From the NCBI RefSeq assembly GCF_000986785.1, contig NZ_LAYY01000001.1, forward strand, positions 186,001 through 250,000: 64,000 bases of DNA. Direction: 5' to 3'. Origin of the DNA: Mesobacillus campisalis (GTDB lineage Bacteria; Bacillota; Bacilli; Bacillales; Cytobacillaceae). Shown piece after piece: positions 54,276 to 62,533 of this stretch. Below the pieces are notes generated by a model, which was given only the letters and a program-made list of their open reading frames with translations, was not told where the DNA came from and did no database searches. Both the position numbers and the translations under genes were made by a program. Each line of letters begins with the position of its first letter. Within the stretch, counting starts at the first letter, position 1.

Positions 54276-54303
54276 ACATCTTTAGAGAGGTAAAAATATC
54301 TAT

Positions 54304-54332
54304 TTGACAATTCGGAAAGTTCAACTTAATCT
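54304..54332 (+). promoter_or_regulatory. Candidate sigma-A promoter of the regulator gene
   Basis: Perfect TTGACA at 54304-54309 and TAATCT at 54327-54332, 17 nt apart; an alternative -10, TATATAA, is at 54344-54350. Operator B starts about 13 nt after the predicted transcription start. Confidence 0.5.
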
Positions 54333-54351
54333 ATTAGTAAGATTATATAAA

Positions 54352-54379
54352 GACATTTCTTTAAAGAGTCTTTTAATGG
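54352..54379. promoter_or_regulatory. Operator-like element B (11-bp direct repeats)
   Basis: GACAT followed by TTCTTTAAAGA (54357) and GTCTTTTAATG (54368). Matches element A at 22 or more of 28 positions. It ends at the ribosome binding site of the regulator gene, suggesting autoregulation. Confidence 0.65.
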
Positions 54380-54389
54380 AGCTGAAAAA

Positions 54390-55745
54390 ATGAATGGTAA
54401 CCAATTATCCGCAAATGGAACTGAAATCATTATCGGCATTGTAGGTCCTAAAGCCCTAAAGACCGAAATAATGAAAGCGCTTGAATCCTTTCCGAATTTC
54501 CAGCCTGTTTTTCTTCATGCAACACCCACGACAATGGAGCCGGAAGTGATGGCTGATTTTATCAGTCGGGTTGAAGTCCTCTTATTTACCGAGTTCCAAA
54601 CATTTTTCAATGCCAAACAGCTGGTTGATTTCCCAATCCCCGCGCAATACGTCCCTTTAATGGGAACTGGACTTTATCGGTCGTTATTTTTGATTCAAAA
54701 TCAATATGATTATCACTATTTCTCGGTCGATACAGTTGAAGAGAAATACCTGAAAAGGATCCTTTATGATTTAGGCGAAAAAGATTATGCATTTAAATCC
54801 TTTCCTCATTATGATCAGTCCAGTTCAATTCAATCGATTGTCCAGTTTCATCAAGACAATTATCAAGAATCTGGATCCATTGCTATTACCGGATTGCAGG
54901 AGGTTTCATTGAGACTAACAGAATTGGGCATACCGAATGAATGGGTCACCCCCACTTATCAGGATTTAATTGTCTCCCTCGAACGTGCTTTACTCGCAAC
55001 AGAAGCGCGAAAAAATAAAGAATCCCAGATTGTATTTGGCATCATCGATATTGATAAATTTGAGAAAATAACGGAAAAATATGCAACCGAGCATGAAGTT
55101 CAGGTACTTAAGCTGAAGTTCCAGCAAATGATGCTAAATTATACAAAACTGCTGGATGGCCATTTGATCAATTCCGGCGGCGAAGAATTTTCCTTCATTA
55201 CCACCCGTGGCATTTTTGAAAGAGAAACACGCGGCTATAAATTCATTCCATTATTGAATTCCGCCAAAACCGAGCTGGGTGTCACCATAAGCATTGGGGT
55301 TGGATTCGGCCGCTCAGCCGCTGAAGCAGGCAGCCACGCACGCATCGCCCTGCGCCAATCAAAGGAATTAGGCGGGAATGTGTGTTACATTGTCCGTGAA
55401 GACCAAAGTGTCATTGGGCCAGTGGACATCATAACGGATACCCAATATGAAAAGTATGATCTTTCCATCACTGATGCTGAGCTGCTCAAAAAAGCGGAAA
55501 TGGCTGGGATGTCGGCCGCTTATATGACGAAACTGATGGCAAGAGTGGCACGCCATAAAAAGTATGATTATACAGCGCAGGAATTAGCCACAACTTTGGA
55601 TATCACAACAAGAAGCGCTCATCGGATTCTATTAAAATGGATGGATGCAAATTTGGTAGATATTGTAGGAGAAGAAAAAATCACCTACAAAGGAAGGCCG
55701 AGACGAATCTATCGTCTTAGCTTTATATTGGCTGACCACAGTTAG
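54390..55745 (+). CDS. Putative transcriptional regulator with degenerate GGDEF-like and C-terminal winged-helix domains
   Basis: 451 residues from ATG 54390. Residues 1-170 look like an alpha/beta sensor domain (EIIIGIVGPKALKTEIMKAL), with strands and helices such as YVPLMGTGLYRSLFLIQNQY. Residues 210-340 resemble GGDEF or GTP-cyclohydrolase-III folds: VFGIIDIDKFEKITEKY, NSGGEEFSFITTRG (GGEEF at 263-267) and GVTISIGVGFGRSAAEAGSH. Residues 370-451 form a winged helix (YTAQELATTLDITTRSAHRI, then a wing with KGRPRRIYRL). It is divergent from the catabolic operon and flanked by operator elements A and B. No known regulator family name comes to mind. It probably senses a sugar signal or a nucleotide and controls the locus. 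HTH assignment is moderately sure. Confidence 0.7.
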   Translation: MNGNQLSANGTEIIIGIVGPKALKTEIMKALESFPNFQPVFLHATPTTMEPEVMADFISRVEVLLFTEFQTFFNAKQLVDFPIPAQYVPLMGTGLYRSLFLIQNQYDYHYFSVDTVEEKYLKRILYDLGEKDYAFKSFPHYDQSSSIQSIVQFHQDNYQESGSIAITGLQEVSLRLTELGIPNEWVTPTYQDLIVSLERALLATEARKNKESQIVFGIIDIDKFEKITEKYATEHEVQVLKLKFQQMMLNYTKLLDGHLINSGGEEFSFITTRGIFERETRGYKFIPLLNSAKTELGVTISIGVGFGRSAAEAGSHARIALRQSKELGGNVCYIVREDQSVIGPVDIITDTQYEKYDLSITDAELLKKAEMAGMSAAYMTKLMARVARHKKYDYTAQELATTLDITTRSAHRILLKWMDANLVDIVGEEKITYKGRPRRIYRLSFILADHS

Positions 55746-55786
55746 GGATTGGTATTGGCCTTGTTCTTCCATATAAAAATATGATT

Positions 55787-55807
55787 GCGGGCATGTAATT
55801 GGCCCGC
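55787..55807. terminator. Weak GC-rich hairpin between convergent genes
   Basis: GCGGGC (55787-55792) pairs with GCCCGC (55802-55807) around a 9-nt loop, then TGTTCCTGTTT. It could end the regulator transcript; short stem and poor T-tract. Confidence 0.35.
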
Positions 55808-55841
55808 TGTTCCTGTTTCCTGCTCCCCCTCTTTTCCCTGC

Positions 55842-56741
55842 TCAAATCCTTACCTGTATTCCTGTCTCCCTGCTTTCATTGGCAGCCTCGATAAAACGGA
55901 TGATTTCCTGGGTTTCCTGTATAGGGACGACTGGCTTTCGATCTTTAAAAAACAGCATCACCTGCTCCAGCAAACTCGCATAACAGGGCTTTGATGAAGA
56001 ATCTATACATACAAATTCATTTCCTTTTTCAAAATGAATAAGAGCACCAAAGCCATAATTTCCTGGAGCATTTCCTCTTACTGTACCAATTCTTCCATCT
56101 TTCCATTGGGAAATCACCAAATCAGAATCGGGATTGGACAGAACGCTTACATGCTGGGCTCCACTCCCAATAATCGCATAAAGCATCTCGATCGTATGAA
56201 TTCCATACCAGAAATATCCCGGCTGGGTTTCCATCTTATCCATCGGTCCAAAACAGTCGACCCCAATAATATCGCCTTTATCCTTTATCGCCAGCGCCTG
56301 CCTTAATGGTTCTGCAAACCGTAAGGCAGACGAACTCATGATGGGAACTCCATGCTGTTTCGACAGTTCCTCCATTTTAATGGCATCTGTTGAACACAAA
56401 CATAATGGTTTATCAATGAAGATCGGCTTCTTAAACCTGGCCAACTTTTCCACTTGCTGCAGGTGGGCCCTTCCATCTACAGATTCCAATAAAATGGCAT
56501 CACAAGTCTCCGCCACTTGTTCAAAACTATCAACCATATGCACACCGTACTGCTCCACTTTCCTCGTAATACCGCCAATTCGCGAATAACTTAGCTCAAA
56601 ATCATCTGACCCGGCCGGACACGCCGTTACAACCTTCCCTCCCTTTACATGAAAGGGATGAGCCGGATCATTTAACAACTCTGTAAATGCAGATGCGTGC
56701 GAGGTATCCAGCCCAATCATCCCTAACTGTAAATCCCCCAT
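55842..56741 (-). CDS. Gfo/Idh/MocA-family oxidoreductase
   Basis: 299 residues from ATG 56741 with AAAGGAG upstream. LQLGMIGLDTSHASAFTELL is the start of the Rossmann fold; DAILLESVDGRAHLQQVEKL and IFIDKPLCLCSTDAIKME show the family motif as DKP instead of EKP. GYFWYGIHTIEMLYAIIGSG holds the active-site His. It is 27 nt downstream of the MalG-like permease and so the last gene of the importer operon. It is the most divergent of the three Gfo/Idh genes. Substrate unknown; presumably an imported sugar. Confidence 0.85.
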   Translation of the reverse strand: MGDLQLGMIGLDTSHASAFTELLNDPAHPFHVKGGKVVTACPAGSDDFELSYSRIGGITRKVEQYGVHMVDSFEQVAETCDAILLESVDGRAHLQQVEKLARFKKPIFIDKPLCLCSTDAIKMEELSKQHGVPIMSSSALRFAEPLRQALAIKDKGDIIGVDCFGPMDKMETQPGYFWYGIHTIEMLYAIIGSGAQHVSVLSNPDSDLVISQWKDGRIGTVRGNAPGNYGFGALIHFEKGNEFVCIDSSSKPCYASLLEQVMLFFKDRKPVVPIQETQEIIRFIEAANESRETGIQVRI

Positions 56742-56768
56742 ACCCTACTCTCCTTTAAAATGAGAAAT

Positions 56769-57584
56769 TTATTTTAAACCTGATAACTGTATCCCTTCCG
56801 TAAAATACTTCTGGAAGAACAAAAAGATCAGGAATGTCGGGATAAATGAAACAGTGGCCCCTGCCATCTCGATACCAAAGTTGCCTTCCTTATTTAAAGT
56901 GGAGGCCAGACCGACTGTAATGGGATACATCTTTTCATTGGTCATATAGATCAAAGGCTGGAATAGATCATTCCAGTTGCTCACAAAGGCAAATGTTCCC
57001 ACTGTCGCGATGGCCGGAAATGCCAATGGCATATATATTTTGCGGAAAACCTGAAAATCATTGGCTCCATCCATCCTGGCTGCCTCATCCAATTCCAAAG
57101 GAATGCCTTGCATGAATTGGCGGACCAAAAATACACCCATGATCGCCCAAAGCTCCGGAACAATTAAAGATTGATATTCATTAATCCAGCCAAATTTAGA
57201 AAACATTATGAATTTAGGGATGATGAGCAATTGCGGCGGAATCATAATGACCGCCATGAATGTCCAGAAAACAAATTCCCTGCCGAAGAATTGCTTCCTG
57301 GCAAAGATATAGCCTAATAACCCGGCAAAAAACATTTGCGAAAAAACAGGAATAATTGTTATCACAACAGAGTTGAAAATCCACCGCAAAAAGTTATCAT
57401 TCCTGAACAGATAAATAAAGTTGTTCAATGATGGATCATTCGGAATCCAAAATAATGGGCTTAACGCCGCGAAGGTTGTTTCTTTAAATGAACTTAATAT
57501 CATGATTAAGAATGGAAGGAGAAAGCTAAATCCCAGAAAGAACATGATCAAATACTTTCCTGCTGTTTTCAACAAAAATTCCAA
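56769..57584 (-). CDS. Sugar ABC transporter permease (MalG type)
   Basis: About 268-271 residues; TTG 57584 is adjacent to AAAGGGG, so TTG 57575 or 57572 is a more likely start. Six membrane helices; the EAA loop reads ELDEAARMDGANDFQVFRKI, which contacts the ATPase. Partner of the MalF-type protein 22 nt upstream. No ATPase gene is present in the window, so a shared MsmX-type ATPase is expected, as in many Bacillus oligosaccharide importers. Confidence 0.92.
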   Translation of the reverse strand: MEFLLKTAGKYLIMFFLGFSFLLPFLIMILSSFKETTFAALSPLFWIPNDPSLNNFIYLFRNDNFLRWIFNSVVITIIPVFSQMFFAGLLGYIFARKQFFGREFVFWTFMAVIMIPPQLLIIPKFIMFSKFGWINEYQSLIVPELWAIMGVFLVRQFMQGIPLELDEAARMDGANDFQVFRKIYMPLAFPAIATVGTFAFVSNWNDLFQPLIYMTNEKMYPITVGLASTLNKEGNFGIEMAGATVSFIPTFLIFLFFQKYFTEGIQLSGLK

Positions 57585-57605
57585 CCCCTTTCTGCACTCT
57601 TGCTT

Positions 57606-58562
57606 TTAATAAAGACCCTGGTCCTTCCCGAAATATTTTCTTTGAATAAGCGAAATGACGAGGATGATCGCGAATAGAACATAAGATAAAACGGCTGCGT
57701 AGCTAAAGTTCAAGTTTGTGAAACCGATGGTATACAAATAATAAACAATGGTACTCGTTGAGAAGTTTGGTCCTCCGCCTGTCAATAGAAAGGCCGAATC
57801 AAAGATTTGGAAAGAGCCGATTGTTGTAATGATCAATACATAAAAATGGATCGGCTTTAACAAAGGAAACGTGATCATCCAAAAGGATTTAAAAGTGGAG
57901 GCACCATCAATCTTTGCCGCTTCATACATATCCTTTGGAATCGACTGCAAACCTGCAAAATAATAAATCATCGTACTTCCCGATACTTTGAAAATACTCA
58001 AGCCGGCCAGTACGAGTAGCGCTTGTGAAGAATCTGAAAGGAATAATTGGGGTTCAACCCCAAAAAAGCTCAACAGATAGTTAATAAAGCCCGATTGCGT
58101 TCCGGAGAACAGCCACTCCCAGATTCCTGCGACAACAACAAAGGATGTGACAACCGGGAGGAAAAACACTCCTTTAAAAAACTTGGTCATTGCAATGCCC
58201 GATTTGATAATGAGTGCCAATATTAAGCCAAGCGCCATTGTAGGAACGATATAATAGATGGAAAATAACACAGTATTCCAAATCGATTTAATCGCAATTT
58301 TATCCTGAAACAACTGGCTCCAGTTTCTTAACCCAACGAATTCAGAGGTACCAATAATCCGGTAATTCAGAAAGGTTAAGATGAAACTGTAAACGAATGG
58401 GATGATCTGGAATATGGTAAAGTGAATCAGAACTGGAACAAGAATGATATAGACAAGGGAATTCTTTTTCCATTCACTTTTTATCCTCATTATTAAAGGC
58501 GGTTTAATTTTCTTTTCATGTCCCAAAGGCGCCTGTGTTTTGTTTACTATGACCTTTTCCAA
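57606..58562 (-). CDS. Sugar ABC transporter permease (MalF type)
   Basis: 318 residues from TTG 58562 with GGAAGGTG 5 nt upstream. A 30-residue basic head is followed by six membrane helices (LVYIILVPVLIHFTIFQIIP first). The EAA loop is MYEAAKIDGASTFKSFWMI. Between the binding protein gene and this one lies a hairpin at 58610-58643, a common way to reduce permease expression. Forms the import channel with the MalG-type partner. Confidence 0.92.
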   Translation of the reverse strand: MEKVIVNKTQAPLGHEKKIKPPLIMRIKSEWKKNSLVYIILVPVLIHFTIFQIIPFVYSFILTFLNYRIIGTSEFVGLRNWSQLFQDKIAIKSIWNTVLFSIYYIVPTMALGLILALIIKSGIAMTKFFKGVFFLPVVTSFVVVAGIWEWLFSGTQSGFINYLLSFFGVEPQLFLSDSSQALLVLAGLSIFKVSGSTMIYYFAGLQSIPKDMYEAAKIDGASTFKSFWMITFPLLKPIHFYVLIITTIGSFQIFDSAFLLTGGGPNFSTSTIVYYLYTIGFTNLNFSYAAVLSYVLFAIILVISLIQRKYFGKDQGLY

Positions 58563-58609
58563 GAAATCACCTTCCTTCTCTTTTGATGGCCAAACCTTTT
58601 TTAATAAAC

Positions 58610-58643
58610 AGAGAGCTTTATTCTCTCAGGAATAAAACTCTCT
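58610..58643 (-). terminator. Intercistronic hairpin (attenuator) between binding protein and permease genes
   Basis: AGAGAGCTTTATTC (58610-58623) pairs with GAATAAAACTCTCT (58630-58643) with one mismatch and a 6-nt loop. Read leftward it is followed by GTTTATTAAAAAAGG. Partial terminator or mRNA-stabilising structure. Confidence 0.6.
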
Positions 58644-58663
58644 TAATAATAGAAGCTATTAGG

Positions 58664-59938
58664 TTACGGCTTAGCCAGTTCAGCTTCGATTGCTTCAGCT
58701 GCTGCGTCTGCTGCTTCTTGAGGAGTTTTGTCTCCAGCCATCATCGTTTGCACTTCAGATTGGATAAATGGCATAATCGCACGGCCTTTTGGATGGATCA
58801 CGCCAGGCAGGGCATATTGTGTGTAGGTTGATAGCTGTTTCATATGCTCATTCGAATCAAAGATATCTTTAGCTTCCTCTTGCGTCGGAATATATTGGGT
58901 CACCGTATTAAAGATCCGCTGATTTTCCGCATTTGTCACACTCTTTACAAATTGTGCTGCTGCATCAGGATTATCACTGTTGGATGGCACTACAAACATT
59001 CCAGTCGTACCATATGTCAGCTGTTCCTTATTTTTTAATGGGGCAGCAATCGAGAAGTCAAATGTGCCTTCTTTTTGCAGCAGGGTGAGGTCAATTCCAG
59101 ACCCAAGGATTGCCAGCATTTTGCCGCCAAACCATAATTCATTATGGTTGCTTGCAGTAATGGAATCTTCAGGGATATATCCTTTTTCGTACATATTATT
59201 AATCATCTCAAATGCTTTAACACTATCAGCGTTATTGATTTTGACTTCATTTTCTGCTGTTACCACCTGTCCGCCAGACTGCCAGATCCATGGATAAATG
59301 GTTCCGTTCATTGAACCGCCGCCAGCATAGTTTAAAGCATAGAACCCTTTTTCTTTGGCTTTCGCTGCCCAGGCGTCAAACTCTTCCCAGGTAGTTGGGA
59401 GTTTGGCAGGATCTTCGCCAATTGCCTCAATAACTTCATTGTTATAGAAGAATGTGTAAGCTTCCTGCAGGATCGGCAGCCCATATTTCTTATCCTTCCA
59501 TGTGGTCGATAGCAATGAAGATTCAACAAACCCATCCAGATCACCATCTTCAAGATAGGGATCCAGCTCCAGGAGCATTCCTACATCCGCATATTGCGGC
59601 ATTTGGTCAGGAATGGCATAGAATACATCTGGTCCATTGTTAGCTGCCAATGCAGTCAGCACTTTTTGATCTCGGTTGGACCATGGAATGGTTTCAACAT
59701 TTACCTTTACATCCGGGAAATCTTTATTGTAGTTTGCGACAATCTCTTTCCACATTTCTTCTTCTTTTGCAGCATCACCCGTGTATGGATGTACCCATAC
59801 GGTTATTTCCCCCTCAACCTTAGCATCATCCTTTGAAGCTGGATCATCATTACTTTCGTTTGAAGCTGGCTCATTACTGCAAGCTGCAAGCATCAGGATA
59901 AATGCCATAAGAAGAACCAATATACTTTTCTTTTTCAT
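58664..59938 (-). CDS. Sugar ABC transporter substrate-binding lipoprotein
   Basis: 424 residues from ATG 59938. A lipoprotein signal (KKKSILVLLMAFILMLAACSNE) ends at Cys20 of the lipobox LAAC; an acidic, Asn/Ser-rich linker follows. The mature part has EITVWVHPYTGD, VETIPWSNRDQKVLTALAAN, GPDVFYAIPDQ and AAQFVKSVTNAENQRIFN, typical of cluster-B (family 1) oligosaccharide-binding proteins. Anchored on the outer face of the membrane. First gene of the importer operon, preceded by operator C and a cre site. Confidence 0.93.
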   Translation of the reverse strand: MKKKSILVLLMAFILMLAACSNEPASNESNDDPASKDDAKVEGEITVWVHPYTGDAAKEEEMWKEIVANYNKDFPDVKVNVETIPWSNRDQKVLTALAANNGPDVFYAIPDQMPQYADVGMLLELDPYLEDGDLDGFVESSLLSTTWKDKKYGLPILQEAYTFFYNNEVIEAIGEDPAKLPTTWEEFDAWAAKAKEKGFYALNYAGGGSMNGTIYPWIWQSGGQVVTAENEVKINNADSVKAFEMINNMYEKGYIPEDSITASNHNELWFGGKMLAILGSGIDLTLLQKEGTFDFSIAAPLKNKEQLTYGTTGMFVVPSNSDNPDAAAQFVKSVTNAENQRIFNTVTQYIPTQEEAKDIFDSNEHMKQLSTYTQYALPGVIHPKGRAIMPFIQSEVQTMMAGDKTPQEAADAAAEAIEAELAKP

Positions 59939-60043
59939 TCCGCAAATGCCCCCTCATTTTATGTTTTTAATAATGAAAAACAGGTAAATGTTTTAGCTGT
60001 GGAATCCCCCTCCTTAAAACCTTGAATGGATAGAACAAAGCCA

Positions 60044-60057
60044 GGAAAGCGCTGTCA
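60044..60057. promoter_or_regulatory. cre site (CcpA) upstream of the importer operon
   Basis: GGAAAGCGCTGTCA matches the cre consensus TGWAANCGNTNWCA at 13 of 14 positions. It lies between the predicted leftward promoter and the binding-protein gene, downstream of the transcription start, a position that gives roadblock repression in glucose. Confidence 0.75.
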
Positions 60058-60115
60058 AGTGCTGTTGGCACTTTTTATCTCTGTAACTTCATTTTAATTC
60101 TTTTTAGAATATTGT

Positions 60116-60143
60116 GACAAGTCTATAAAGTGTCTTTAAATAG
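60116..60143. promoter_or_regulatory. Operator-like element C (11-bp direct repeats)
   Basis: GACAA followed by GTCTATAAAGT (60121) and GTCTTTAAATA (60132). On the minus strand its end gives TTGTCA as -35, with TAAAAT about 18 nt on, driving the importer operon. Same layout as elements A and D. Confidence 0.7.
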
Positions 60144-60185
60144 CAGCAAACGAAAAAATTGGTGTCTTGATGTGGAAACATTGAT

Positions 60186-61265
60186 TTATACATAGTTAAG
60201 ACCTTGTGGATGCGGAAAGGGGATAGGGAAGATAGGATCCAAATTGGAAAAGGAACGGTTGGTTCCTTTTAAAATGAGTTCTTCCATTTCTTGATGACCA
60301 ACAACCAGAGAATTTTGGTTATGGGCAAGCTTATACTGAAGGTCGTCTTGTTTGGAAATGTCTATTTTATCTTTTAAGAAAGGACACAGCTGGTCCAAGA
60401 GCAAGTCCAGATTCAAAATCTTAATTGTTCCTGGATAAGGCTGTTCTTCTTTCTTGAGTGAGGCTAATTGGACATTCAGAGCTGTTTCAAATGTGGGAAC
60501 ATTCAACAATAATGAATTCAACCCATACCTAAAGGTTTCCCCGATCAAGCGGCAGAGAGCTTCCGGATCTCCTCCCCATTCAATTGCCCGGGATTCTGCT
60601 CCCTCCTGTTCGTTATACGGGACACCAAACACTAGATAGGCCGTTACCTTTTGGTTCTCTTCTGCTACAAGAACCTTATGTTTCATTTTGAAAATACTGG
60701 CAAAACCGGCCGACTCATTCAGAACAGCCATTTCATAAATACTTTGTTCATACCGGACTGGCCGTTCGTGATTGAGTGATCGGATTTGAAACCAGTCATA
60801 GGGCTGAAGTTCACGAACGGTACAAGGATAATCTGATTTAAGATCGCCTTTTCCAATTTTGTATTGATTCATTTTCCCATAAAAAGTACAACCTTGTTTG
60901 ATATAGATCGGTAAATCGCCCGAAACAAAAAGAACGGATGCACCGGACTTATTGGCATGTTCAAAAACTTTCTGCAAAAGGGTATTTGCCAGCCCCTTTC
61001 TCCGAAAGACAGGGTCCGTGCAAACCGCACCAATGGAATAGGCTTGTACTTCGGCCCCGCCAATGTGAAGAACAAATGGTACCAAGCCGATGAAAGAGAC
61101 TAACCTTTCATTTATAAAGGCACCATATGATTGGTTCAATGCGGCAGAAAACACTTCCGGAAAGGCTGGTCCCATCGACACATGCCCTTCTTTTCGAAAC
61201 GTCTTATCCGCTAAATCAATTGCCTGTGTGAAATCTTCCTGCTTTAATAACCGGTATTCCGCCAT
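60186..61265 (-). CDS. GNAT-family N-acetyltransferase
   Basis: 359 residues from ATG 61265 with TGAGGTG upstream. Residues 1-150 hold a GNAT domain: YSIGAVCTDPVFRRKGLANT has the acetyl-CoA loop RRKGLA, followed by LFVSGDLPIYIKQG. The C-terminal 200 residues form a second domain, with GNAT-like strands and a tail (PIFPIPFPHPQGLNYV), resembling the long GNAT proteins related to Eis. It would acetylate an amine on a small molecule or protein. Alone in its unit; a leftward promoter next to operator D suggests it belongs to the regulon. Confidence 0.85.
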   Translation of the reverse strand: MAEYRLLKQEDFTQAIDLADKTFRKEGHVSMGPAFPEVFSAALNQSYGAFINERLVSFIGLVPFVLHIGGAEVQAYSIGAVCTDPVFRRKGLANTLLQKVFEHANKSGASVLFVSGDLPIYIKQGCTFYGKMNQYKIGKGDLKSDYPCTVRELQPYDWFQIRSLNHERPVRYEQSIYEMAVLNESAGFASIFKMKHKVLVAEENQKVTAYLVFGVPYNEQEGAESRAIEWGGDPEALCRLIGETFRYGLNSLLLNVPTFETALNVQLASLKKEEQPYPGTIKILNLDLLLDQLCPFLKDKIDISKQDDLQYKLAHNQNSLVVGHQEMEELILKGTNRSFSNLDPIFPIPFPHPQGLNYV

Positions 61266-61360
61266 TGTTTTTCACCTCAATTTGGGAGAAGTCTCTTTTG
61301 GACCACTCATTGGTAAAGTTGTCTTGTTCCAAAAAATGCAAGATAGAGTATTTTGAATTG

Positions 61361-61369
61361 TGTTATAAT
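61361..61369 (+). promoter_or_regulatory. Extended -10 promoter candidate for the YesL-like gene
   Basis: TGTTATAAT is a perfect extended -10; no good -35 lies 17 nt upstream. Operator D is about 45-50 nt downstream of the implied start and could block it. Confidence 0.4.
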
Positions 61370-61420
61370 AACACTGAGTTTTGTGGACCTAATTCCTATT
61401 TTAGGGGAAATTTTTTAAGT

Positions 61421-61448
61421 GACAAGTCTATTATGGGTCTTTAATTGC
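61421..61448. promoter_or_regulatory. Operator-like element D (11-bp direct repeats)
   Basis: GACAA followed by GTCTATTATGG (61426) and GTCTTTAATTG (61437). On the minus strand its end gives TTGTCA, then TAAAAT 16 nt on, a promoter for the GNAT gene. It is also within the leader of the rightward YesL-like gene. Confidence 0.7.
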
Positions 61449-61497
61449 TTTCGGCTTCCCCTTTTTATCGACATATTCCTACAATGAGGTGGCTTAT

Positions 61498-62139
61498 TTG
61501 GACAGGTGGGAAAAATTCAATGCCTTTGCAGTATGGATGTTGAAGGCAGGTTATTTAAATTTGCTGTGGATTGGCTTTACTTTGGCGGGGTTAGGGATAT
61601 TTGGTCTTTTTCCATCTACTGGGGCCATGTTTACCATTATTCATAAGTGGCTTCAAAAAGAACCCGTCGGGAAGCTCTTTCCTGCTTTCTGGAAAGCATA
61701 TAAAAAAGAATTTATTTCCCTTAATAAATTTGGCCTATTTTTTATATTGATTGGCTATATATTGGTTTATGACTTCATGTTTTTACATCAAAATGCTGGC
61801 AAGCTGCAATGGCTGATCCCGGTTACCGGGTTTATCGCGATTTCGTATGTCATGACTTTATTGTATTTTTTCCCTGTCTACACGCAATACCGGATGAAAT
61901 TCTTTCAATATATCAAACAATCGTTTTTAATTGGCGCCAGCTCCCTGCTAGAAACGATGATTATGTTTACTTCATGCATGGTTCTGATGATTGCTGTAAG
62001 ATTCATACCAGGCATCATCCCTTTATTTACCGGCAGTGTGTTAGCCATCGTGATTACCTGGTGCGGCAATCGTGCTTTTCGCAAAATAAAGCTAAAAAAC
62101 CCTAAAAAAGATTATGTTTCTCTAAACATAATGCAGTAA
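61498..62139 (+). CDS. YesL-like (DUF624) membrane protein
   Basis: 213 residues if started at TTG 61498 (AGGTGG 5 nt upstream); GTG 61489 lies inside that site. About five membrane helices; YLNLLWIGFTLAGLGIFGLFPSTGAM is the family hallmark. YesL-type proteins occur next to oligosaccharide ABC importers and rhamnogalacturonan-type catabolic genes in bacilli, with no proven role. It lies between the GNAT gene and the second FAD oxidoreductase, next to operator D. Confidence 0.87.
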   Translation: MDRWEKFNAFAVWMLKAGYLNLLWIGFTLAGLGIFGLFPSTGAMFTIIHKWLQKEPVGKLFPAFWKAYKKEFISLNKFGLFFILIGYILVYDFMFLHQNAGKLQWLIPVTGFIAISYVMTLLYFFPVYTQYRMKFFQYIKQSFLIGASSLLETMIMFTSCMVLMIAVRFIPGIIPLFTGSVLAIVITWCGNRAFRKIKLKNPKKDYVSLNIMQ

Positions 62140-62345
62140 AATAAGCGGAGAATTTTCGGTTACATGCAGTATAGAGCTCGTTCCGGGGGTATATAGGGGG
62201 AGTTTTTCCGGTTATGCAAACAAAAATTGCCCATTTTAACATTTTTCTGGCCAATAGGCGGAATCTCTCCGTCTATTTAAGCTATTTACAGGGCTAATTA
62301 CTAATTAAGAGAAATTCCTCCGTCTATTATCAGACTGGTAGAGCG
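62140..62345. repeat. Cluster of degenerate GC-core repeats in a 394-nt intergenic region
   Basis: Four related units about 45-60 nt apart: AAGCGGAGAATTTTCGGTTA (62142), GGGGGAGTTTTTCCGGTTA (from about 62196), AGGCGGAATCTCTCCGTCTA (62257) and GAGAAATTCCTCCGTCTATT (62310). Each has an imperfect CGGA-N-TCCG core. Such elements are dispersed in Bacillaceae intergenic DNA. From 62346 to 62533 only the leader of the next gene and a weak GTCC/GTCTT pair, 11 nt apart (62421, 62432), are seen. Confidence 0.65.
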
Positions 62346-62533
62346 TCCTGCCTTGGAGCTCTTTTTTTTTTGCTTTTTCAGAGTATCCTTTCACTTTTGC
62401 CTATCCATCTTTTATTTATGGTCCGTTAAAAGTCTTGATTGTTCTCTTTTTTTATTTAAACTCAATAGTAAGCTGGCAGCAGGTATCCTTTTACATAGCC
62501 AGGTGAATGTCCCCTATTCAAGGAGGTTAATCA

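Noticed and set aside
62421-62442. Fifth operator copy upstream of the second FAD oxidoreductase
   Set aside because: Only the 11-nt spacing and a few bases of GTCC/GTCTT match; GACAA is missing, so it is below the level of the other four.
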